Shown piece after piece: positions 53,605-58,844 of a stretch of DNA of 58,844 nucleotides. The position numbers and the translations under genes were made by a program. The stretch covers positions 1-58,844 of the forward strand of contig JAPZRU010000032.1 in assembly GCA_027531255.1 (NCBI GenBank). The letters are read 5' to 3'. The notes under the pieces were generated by a model. That model saw only the letters and a program-made list of their open reading frames with translations. It was not told the DNA's origin and searched no databases. This DNA comes from Steroidobacteraceae bacterium (GTDB taxonomy: Bacteria > Pseudomonadota > Gammaproteobacteria > Steroidobacterales > Steroidobacteraceae). Every line of letters begins with the position of its first letter. Within the stretch, counting starts at the first letter, position 1.

Positions 53605-54461
53605 GGCGCGACCCATCCGCCCCGCGGGCCTTCCCGGTAGGGCGAGAGCCGGTCCGACGGCACGATCTCGGGATCCACGCGGCCGAGACACAGCTCGCGG
53701 ATCGAGGGCTCGAGCACCGCCAGCGCAGCGCGAAAGCCGTGAACGATCGGTCGCACCGCCGCGAGCCGCGCCGTCGGCACGAGTGCGCCGGTGCGTGAAG
53801 CCGTGTGCGCGGGCCCGGCGGCGCTCCAGTCCCCGGCGAACAGGGTCCCGCGTTCCGCGAGCTCGAGGTTCAACCGGTCGAACGGCGCGCCCGGCATCGG
53901 CGGCGCGACGCGGACGCGCACCATGGCCGAGTGCAGGCCGCGCCGCTCGACGTCGAAGCGCCCGCCGCCGAGCGAGGCGGCACGGTCGAAGGTGCCCGCG
54001 AGCGAGGTGAGAGCTCGGCCCGCCGTTCCGGGCGGCGCGTCGTCGGTCGTCACCACGGTGACGTCGGCGGGACGTGCGACCAGCGGATTCGACCGCCGCG
54101 AGTGATCCACCCAGTGCGGGTTGGTGTCGTTCCAGCGCTCGGCCGAGTACGCGCGATCGCGTGCCGTGGGCACGACGCCCGGGGCGCCGTAGAACCGCGC
54201 TCGTACCGAGCGCGCGAGGGAATCGGCCGAGCCGGCGCCGCGCGCCGTCTCGAAGGCGGCGTAGCGGCTCGACTGCACGAGCGACCACTGCAGGTCATGA
54301 AGCCGGCCGACGAGCACGACGCCGACGCACAGCGCGACCAGGACTCCGGCGGCCGCCAGCAGTTCGGCGATCGCCTGGCCGCGCACGCGCGCAGCCGGGG
54401 CGCGGGCCGCGGCCCGGCGCGCGGGCGGGCGCAGGCGGTGCACCGTGGTGCCTGCGCTCAT
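53598..54461 (-). CDS. TadE-like pseudopilin
   Basis: A 287-residue protein with the prepilin-type motif VRG/QAIAELL (Glu at +5) after a 30-residue basic leader, then a hydrophobic helix (AAAGVLVALCVGVVLVG) and a large periplasmic domain containing AAFETARGAGSADSLARSV. Arrangement and position fit TadE/TadF-type minor pilins, though the length is larger than usual. The ATG at 54461 overlaps the stop of the upstream gene (ATGA). Confidence 0.8.
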   Translation of the reverse strand: MSAGTTVHRLRPPARRAAARAPAARVRGQAIAELLAAAGVLVALCVGVVLVGRLHDLQWSLVQSSRYAAFETARGAGSADSLARSVRARFYGAPGVVPTARDRAYSAERWNDTNPHWVDHSRRSNPLVARPADVTVVTTDDAPPGTAGRALTSLAGTFDRAASLGGGRFDVERRGLHSAMVRVRVAPPMPGAPFDRLNLELAERGTLFAGDWSAAGPAHTASRTGALVPTARLAAVRPIVHGFRAALAVLEPSIRELCLGRVDPEIVPSDRLSPYREGPRGGWVAPC

Positions 54462-55732
54462 GGCGCCACCGCCGCGAACGGGTCGAGCGGGCCACGCACC
54501 AGCACGCGCTGGCGCGCAGTGACCGGCGCGAGCCTCGCGCGCCAGTAGGGCGAGTAGAGGCTCGGGTACTCGCGGCGCCCGTCGGCGCGCGGCTCCGGCC
54601 GTGCGAACTCGACGACGGCGTGGGCGAGCGCGCGGGCGCGCGGTGCGGGTGCGGAGTTCGCGCGACGAAGCTCCGCTTCCACCGCATACGACAACCGACG
54701 CTCGTCGCGACGCCACGGCTCCCGCACGTCGCGCGTCGCAGGCAGCCCCGGATGGATCGCGGCGCGGCCGTGGGCGCGGAGTGCGCGGTCGGCGAGGCCG
54801 GAAGCGGACGGGTTCACGCGCCAGGTGCCGTCGTGATCGCCGGGCAATCGCGAGGGTCGCAGGGCGTCTTCGGCACCACCCCACCCGAGTGGCACCTGCT
54901 CGCGGAAGCGGCCGAACAGGAAGCCGCTGCGGCGGTGGATCGACAGCGTGTCGAGCCCGCGCCAGGCTTCGAAGCCGAGCAGCTCCGTGCCACCGCGCTT
55001 CTCGACGCGCAGCACCGGCGAGAGCGGCCCGGTGCCCAGCCGATGCGAGCGGCTGCGCGTGAAGCCGTCGCGAGCGTCGAGCACCGTCGCGCGCAGGCGC
55101 TCGCGGCCGCTCCCCGCATACGAAACGGTGAAGCCGCGCCAGTCGAGCACGTTCAGGGCCTCGAGCCGCGCGTGCTCGGCCGACGGCGCGATCTCGGGCG
55201 AGTGCGCGCGCAGCGTGGCGCGTGCGATCTCGGCGGCTGCGACGGGACCGAGCGCGTTCACCGCTTCCTGCGCACCGGCGAGGATCTGCTCGACCGTGCT
55301 CGCGCTCGCTTCGACGGCGCGTGCGGAGACCTGGATCGTGCGGTCCGCCGCGGTCCAGCCGTTCGCCACCGCCTGCGTCGCGGCGCCGACGTAGGGCACC
55401 GCGCTCGTGAGAGTGCGCACGTTGGCGAGCGTCTGGCGGAGATAGTCCGACCACGAGCGCAGGCTCACGGCCTGGGCGATCGCGACCTCGTTGGCGACGA
55501 TCGCGCGGTTCATGTATGCCTGAGCGTTCAGCGTGCGCGCCTGCCACGTCGCGGCGCCGAGCGCGGCCGCATCCGCGGCGTTCACGAGCCGCTGCTGGTC
55601 CACGACCGCGCGGCCGCTCTCGACCGACGCGACGAACACGGCGACGAGCACGGCCAGGAACGCGAGCACGAACACCAGCGACTGGCCCCGCTGGCCGGCG
55701 CGCGGCCGCCGGCGCGCTGCGTGCGTGCACAT
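54458..55732 (-). CDS. TadG-like pilus assembly protein
   Basis: A 424-residue protein with the Tad-domain N-terminus: QRGQSLVFVLAFLAVLVAVF, then DQQRLVNAADAAALGAATWQ. This resembles the Flp-pilus TadG N-terminus. The rest is a periplasmic domain of Ala-rich helices then a beta-rich part without a recognised fold; I see no von Willebrand A motif. The helix lacks Glu at +5, so prepilin processing is unlikely. The ATG at 55732 has AGGAGA upstream. Confidence 0.8.
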   Translation of the reverse strand: MCTHAARRRPRAGQRGQSLVFVLAFLAVLVAVFVASVESGRAVVDQQRLVNAADAAALGAATWQARTLNAQAYMNRAIVANEVAIAQAVSLRSWSDYLRQTLANVRTLTSAVPYVGAATQAVANGWTAADRTIQVSARAVEASASTVEQILAGAQEAVNALGPVAAAEIARATLRAHSPEIAPSAEHARLEALNVLDWRGFTVSYAGSGRERLRATVLDARDGFTRSRSHRLGTGPLSPVLRVEKRGGTELLGFEAWRGLDTLSIHRRSGFLFGRFREQVPLGWGGAEDALRPSRLPGDHDGTWRVNPSASGLADRALRAHGRAAIHPGLPATRDVREPWRRDERRLSYAVEAELRRANSAPAPRARALAHAVVEFARPEPRADGRREYPSLYSPYWRARLAPVTARQRVLVRGPLDPFAAVAP

Positions 55733-55802
55733 CGGAATCTCCTGGAGAGTCGGGGAGAAGGAGCCCGCGGGTGCCGCCGGGGCGGCGCCCGCTGAGCCGG
55801 CT

Positions 55803-56072
55803 TCAGTCCGCGCGAGCGGCGGTGTCGTAGTCGCGGAGATCGCGACGCACCGCGTTCGTGTTGGCGCGCGTCGCGCCGCCCTGCACCAGCTGGCGTTCGT
55901 TGCCACCGGTCTGGCCGCCGAGCGTCGCGGCGATGACGGCGGTCTGACCGCGGACGACGTCGCCGAAGGCGAGGTAGACGGCGATCGCGCCGATGGCGAC
56001 GAGCGCGACGATGATGATGTACTCGGTCATGCCCTGGCCGCGAATGCGGCGGGCGGTTAGCGCGAACTGCAT
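55803..56072 (-). CDS. flp: Flp-type major pilin candidate
   Basis: An 89-residue type IVb prepilin. The leader RRIRG is followed by the cut site G/QGMTEYIIIVALVAIGAI (Glu at +5, Tyr at +6, the Flp signature), then a helical tail with QTAVIAATLGGQTGGNERQ. The C-terminus is longer than classic 50-70-residue Flp pilins. ATG 56072 has a strong GGAGG site. It is first in the operon and is probably made in excess; no terminator-like hairpin is obvious between it and the next gene. Confidence 0.88.
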   Translation of the reverse strand: MQFALTARRIRGQGMTEYIIIVALVAIGAIAVYLAFGDVVRGQTAVIAATLGGQTGGNERQLVQGGATRANTNAVRRDLRDYDTAARAD

Positions 56073-56218
56073 GGAACGCCTCCGTGCGTGACTGGACGCG
56101 CCCGGCGCAACGCGCCGTGGCGACCTGCCGGCTCGCGATCCCTTGCGAAGCTCGACGGTGAGCAGCGTAGTACGCGGCGCGGCGCGGCCGTACCCGCGTT
56201 CGTGGCGCGGTGAGCGAC

Positions 56219-56383
56219 TTATTCGCGCGAGCGTTCGGCGGGCGCGCCGGGCGCGAGCGCGCTCGCGATCAGCGCGGCCGCCGCGAGGGCCTTCGCGACC
56301 GGCACGCACGCGCGCCGGGCGCGCGTCGATTCCCGTTGGGCCCGCCGTGACTGCGGCACCCGATGCTCAGCCGGGTGCGTCAT
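56219..56383 (-). CDS. Possible small membrane peptide
   Basis: A 54-residue frame with an Arg-rich N-terminus and one hydrophobic segment ([19 protein letters not shown]). It overlaps the end of the DUF4157-like gene by 17 bases. There is no family match, and in GC-rich DNA such frames occur by chance, so this is weak. Confidence 0.25.
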   Translation of the reverse strand: MTHPAEHRVPQSRRAQRESTRARRACVPVAKALAAAALIASALAPGAPAERSRE

Positions 56384-56768
56384 CGCGGACACTCCGCAGC
56401 AGGCGCCGGAACCGCGTCGCGTGCTCGCGGGCGAATTCGCGCGCCTCGATCTCGAATACATTGTCCCGATAACCGCGTCGCGCGCTCTCGACCAGGTAGC
56501 GCAGGCGCGTGAGACGGCGCGGCTGCCACTGGCGCAGCACGTGGAAGTACTCGTGGAGCAGCAGTTCCGCATCGCGCGCGAACTCGTCGCCGCTGCCGGC
56601 CAGCAGGATGCGGCGCGGGCGCGTCGTCGCGCGCATCCCGGCGTGCAGGCGCGCGTAGCGCGAGTTCTCGACGATCTCGACGTGATCGACGGTCTCGCCG
56701 AACACGCGCTCCAGGGCGCGCCGGACGGGCGCGGGGAGGACGTACCGGCGGGCGCAGGGACGGGGCAT
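56367..56768 (-). CDS. DUF4157-like protein with HExxH motif
   Basis: A 133-residue protein with a zinc-metallopeptidase-type motif [13 protein letters not shown] (about residues 70-82) after [20 protein letters not shown] and [13 protein letters not shown]. The pattern looks like the short DUF4157-related proteins of gammaproteobacteria. No signal peptide is seen. Possible third ligands are the Glu residues in FEIEAREFA. The function is unknown. It lies upstream of the Tad operon on the same strand. Confidence 0.7.
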   Translation of the reverse strand: MPRPCARRYVLPAPVRRALERVFGETVDHVEIVENSRYARLHAGMRATTRPRRILLAGSGDEFARDAELLLHEYFHVLRQWQPRRLTRLRYLVESARRGYRDNVFEIEAREFAREHATRFRRLLRSVRDDAPG

Positions 56769-56881
56769 GCGAGCATCGTAATCCGCGTGGCCGCTCGACG
56801 GTGCGCCGGGCCGCCGCGGGTGCGGGACGAACGGCGGCCGTCGGCCTTGTGCCGGCCGCCTCGCGCCCCTATCGTGCGGGC

Positions 56882-57079
56882 ATGATCAAGTTCCTGCTGT
56901 GGCTGCTGCTGTTCGTGATCGCCTGGCCGATCGCGATCCTCGCGCTGCTCCTGTGGCCGCTCGTCTGGCTGCTCAGCCTGCCCTTCAGGCTCGTCGGCAT
57001 CGCGGTCGGCGCGGTGTTCGAATTCCTGCGCGCGCTGCTGTTCCTGCCGGCGCGGCTGCTCGGCGCGCGGCCGCGCTGA
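56882..57079 (+). CDS. Small hydrophobic membrane protein
   Basis: A 65-residue protein, nearly all hydrophobic, with two membrane helices ([20 protein letters not shown] and a second around [17 protein letters not shown]). It starts at ATG 56882, divergent from the DUF4157-like gene. No family recognised; the dense Leu/Phe pattern, unusual for chance frames here, supports a real gene. Confidence 0.6.
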   Translation: MIKFLLWLLLFVIAWPIAILALLLWPLVWLLSLPFRLVGIAVGAVFEFLRALLFLPARLLGARPR

Positions 57080-57113
57080 GACGCGGCCGGCCGGCGGTTC
57101 GCGCCGCCCCGGT

Positions 57114-57178
57114 ACCCGGCGTTCGCGCCGGCCTCTCAACCGGCGTTCCCGCCGCCGTCGCACCCGGCGTTCACGCCG
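57114..57178. repeat. Three 24-bp-spaced degenerate repeats
   Basis: The core CCGGCGTTCnCGCCG occurs three times at 24-base spacing (starting 57114, 57138, 57162), with a degenerate fourth before them. Each core is itself partly palindromic. The last copy covers the stop codon of the pirin gene. Confidence 0.7.
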
Positions 57179-58061
57179 CGGTCAGCTTGCCGCTCCGATA
57201 GTCGCGGATCGCCTGCTCGATCTCCTGCGCGCTGTTCATCACGAACGGCCCATAGTGCACGACGGGCTCGCGCAGCGGCCGGCCGCCGATCAGCAGCACG
57301 CGCGCCGGCTGCGTGCCGGCGACGATCTCGACCGCGTCGCCGTCCACGAGTACGCCGAGGTGGCTCTTCGGCAGCTCGCGGCCGCCGACGCGCGGCGTGC
57401 CTTCGAACGCGTACGCGAACACCGTGTGACCGGGGGGCACCGCGATGCGCAGGCTCGCCGCCGCCTCCACACCGACGTCGAAGTAGAAGGGGTCCGTCGC
57501 ACCGCCGACGATCGGACCGACGGTCGGCTCGGCGGCCGCCGCGGCAGTCGCACTGGAAAGCGTCGCGGCCAGCGTGCCTGCGAGCACGCGCACTCGCGCC
57601 CCCGGCAGCGCCGCCGTCGGGATCTGCGTGGGTTCCAGGTCGCGGTACCCGGCCGGCTTCATCTTCTCGGCCGCGGGCAGGTTCAACCACAGCTGGAAGC
57701 CGCGCATCCGGCCCTCGGTCTGCTGCGGCATCTCGGAGTGGATGATGCCGCGGCCTGCCGTCATCCACTGCACGCCACCCGCGACGAGGTCGCCGCGGTT
57801 GCCGAGGTGGTCCTCGTGCTGCAGGTGACCGTCGAGCATGTAGGTGACGGTCTCGAAGCCGCGGTGCGGATGGGCTGGAAAGCCGGCGATGTAGTCGGAG
57901 GCCTCGGCCGAGTCGAACTCGTCCAGCAGCAGGAACGGGTCGAGGCCGAACTCGGGACTGATCACCCGGGTGAGGCGCACGCCGCCGCCGTCGGAGGACG
58001 GCTGGCCCTTCAGGATCCGGGCGAGCGTGCGGGTGGGGGCGGGCGGGGTGTTGGCGTTCAT
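57171..58061 (-). CDS. Pirin family protein
   Basis: A 296-residue bicupin of the pirin family. The metal site is in FPAHPHRGFETVTYMLDGHL with QHEDHLGNRG and RGIIHSEMP, so the His/Glu ligands of the N-terminal cupin are all present. Bacterial pirins have been linked to quercetin dioxygenase activity and to control of central metabolism. The C-terminus has an Ala-rich insertion (LSSATAAAAAEP). It is downstream of a MarR gene on the same strand, with an inverted repeat between them. Confidence 0.92.
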   Translation of the reverse strand: MNANTPPAPTRTLARILKGQPSSDGGGVRLTRVISPEFGLDPFLLLDEFDSAEASDYIAGFPAHPHRGFETVTYMLDGHLQHEDHLGNRGDLVAGGVQWMTAGRGIIHSEMPQQTEGRMRGFQLWLNLPAAEKMKPAGYRDLEPTQIPTAALPGARVRVLAGTLAATLSSATAAAAAEPTVGPIVGGATDPFYFDVGVEAAASLRIAVPPGHTVFAYAFEGTPRVGGRELPKSHLGVLVDGDAVEIVAGTQPARVLLIGGRPLREPVVHYGPFVMNSAQEIEQAIRDYRSGKLTAA

Positions 58062-58119
58062 GGTCGGCGGCAGGCTCCGCTGGGCTCGGCCGATGTCGCG
58101 ACGACTGCAGGCCTCGACG

Positions 58120-58141
58120 CGATCGGGCACCTCCCCGATCG
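58120..58141. promoter_or_regulatory. Inverted repeat between marR and pirin (candidate operator)
   Basis: Perfect eight-base arms CGATCGGG and CCCGATCG with a six-base spacer, in the 122-base gap between the MarR gene and pirin. Size and symmetry suit a MarR dimer; that it is bound by this MarR is inference. Confidence 0.45.
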
Positions 58142-58183
58142 TAAACGCGCCGGCGGTGATCGCGCGTTGCTGTGGTCGTCGAA

Positions 58184-58681
58184 CTACGGCGAGGTGCCGT
58201 GCGCCTCGACGGACAGCCGGAGCTTCTTCAGCAGCCGCAGGAGTTCGCCGACCTCGTCCTCGGTCAGGTCGGTGAACATCTCGTCGATCCACTGGGCGTG
58301 CGCGGCCGCCATCCGGGCGAACGCCGCGCGACCCTTCGGCGACAGACGCACCGCCGTCACTCGCGCGTCCTCCGGGTCCGGGGTCCGGACGAGCAGGCCG
58401 TCCTCGACCAGGCGCGCGACGATCCCGGTGGCGTTGCCGTTCGACACCATCATGGCGCCGGACAACTCGCTCATCGTCATGCCGTCGCGGCGACGCTCGA
58501 CCGCCGCCAGCGCGTCGAAACGCGGCAGCGTCGTGCCGAACTCCGACTCCAGCCAGTTCCGGATCCGCTTCTCGACCACGGTCGCGCAGCTGAACAGCCG
58601 CAGCCACAGGCGGAGCGACTGGCGGCGGTGAGCGGAGCCGGCGAGCTTCTCCGAAAACCCGGCCGGAGCTTCGGATTCCAT
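58184..58681 (-). CDS. MarR-family transcriptional regulator
   Basis: A 165-residue winged-helix repressor. The recognition region MTMSELSGAMMVSNGNATGI is followed by the wing (VEDGLLVRTPDPEDARVTAV with RLSPKGRAAF), then the dimerisation helix with EDEVGELLRLLKKL. The ATG at 58681 has GGGGGA upstream; an ATG at 58702, overlapping the preceding stop as TGATG, would add seven residues. It follows an acyl-CoA dehydrogenase gene and precedes pirin, and probably responds to an aromatic or CoA-linked ligand. Confidence 0.9.
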   Translation of the reverse strand: MESEAPAGFSEKLAGSAHRRQSLRLWLRLFSCATVVEKRIRNWLESEFGTTLPRFDALAAVERRRDGMTMSELSGAMMVSNGNATGIVARLVEDGLLVRTPDPEDARVTAVRLSPKGRAAFARMAAAHAQWIDEMFTDLTEDEVGELLRLLKKLRLSVEAHGTSP

Positions 58682-58701
58682 CGAGGCTTCCCCCGGGCGC
58701 A

Positions 58702-58844
58702 TCAGAACGCGTTGATGCCGGTGAGCTCGCGGCCGATCGTCAGCTGGTGCACGGTCTCCGTGCCCTCGTAGGTGATCACGCTCTCGAGGTTCAGCATGTG
58801 GCGGATCGGCACGTACTCGGCGCTGATGCCGCTGCCGCCGAGCA
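58702..58844 (-). CDS. Glutaryl-CoA dehydrogenase-like protein, C-terminal end (partial)
   Basis: The minus strand from the right edge reads [20 protein letters not shown] followed by [20 protein letters not shown] and ends TGINAF. This is the C-terminus of the acyl-CoA dehydrogenase family, closest to glutaryl-CoA dehydrogenase (GcdH), which carries the YEGT-H pattern and TGxxAF end. The rest of the gene lies beyond the window. Its stop overlaps an alternative MarR start, suggesting one transcript. Confidence 0.75.
   Translation of the reverse strand, partial: LGGSGISAEYVPIRHMLNLESVITYEGTETVHQLTIGRELTGINAF

Overview
The window is a very GC-rich chromosomal segment (third codon positions almost all G or C) from a proteobacterium, most likely a high-GC gammaproteobacterium. 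The signs are the mnmG, rsmG, parA, parB, atpI-atpB-atpE-atpF gene set on one strand, a diheme cytochrome c4-type protein, the AcnD/PrpF version of the methylcitrate cycle, AcuI/YhdH, a QmcA/NfeD pair and a large TonB-dependent receptor. This is inference from gene content. I found no rRNA, tRNA, CRISPR array or insertion sequence.

Layout. 1-4.1 kb: start of the ATP synthase operon (atpI, atpB, atpE, first codons of atpF, with a near-consensus promoter) and parA-parB, all minus strand. 4.3-8.6 kb: a tandem pair of S9-type serine peptidase genes, one internally deleted and one full length without its catalytic Ser and His, then a metallo-beta-lactamase-fold hydrolase. 8.9-10.6 kb: rsmG, an EAL-domain protein and a small membrane protein. 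10.6-15.4 kb: acnD, prpF and a shortened prpD. 15.7-26 kb: a plus-strand block with aldehyde dehydrogenase, MalT-like LuxR regulator, hydantoinase/oxoprolinase, DUF917 protein, Asp/Glu/hydantoin racemase, TonB-dependent receptor and the first codons of a lost FAD-dependent oxidoreductase. 25.9-35.0 kb: a minus-strand run with a DUF885 protein, a broken isoaspartyl peptidase, prpC, prpB, rlpA, acuI, an MBL hydrolase, a second isocitrate-lyase-superfamily protein and cytochrome c. 35.2-42.5 kb: SIMPL protein, an anchored unknown, nfeD, SPFH protein, an OppA-type lipoprotein and mnmG. 42.6-46 kb: an alpha/beta hydrolase coupled to a NatAB-like ABC exporter. 46-56.1 kb: a compact Tad/Flp pilus operon. 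56.2-58.8 kb: a DUF4157-like protein, small membrane proteins, pirin, a MarR regulator and the end of a glutaryl-CoA dehydrogenase-like gene.

How it works together. PrpC, AcnD, PrpF and PrpB make a complete 2-methylcitrate route from propionyl-CoA to pyruvate and succinate. AcuI (acryloyl-CoA to propionyl-CoA) could feed it. The methylcitrate genes lie in two blocks separated by a LuxR-controlled uptake/catabolic cluster whose substrate I cannot name. Genes that are usually adjacent near the origin (mnmG, rsmG, parA) are here pushed apart by about 31 kb and 4.8 kb. Four genes are internally deleted or truncated and at least two others lack key catalytic residues, so the inserted regions look like they are eroding, or the assembly has local deletions.
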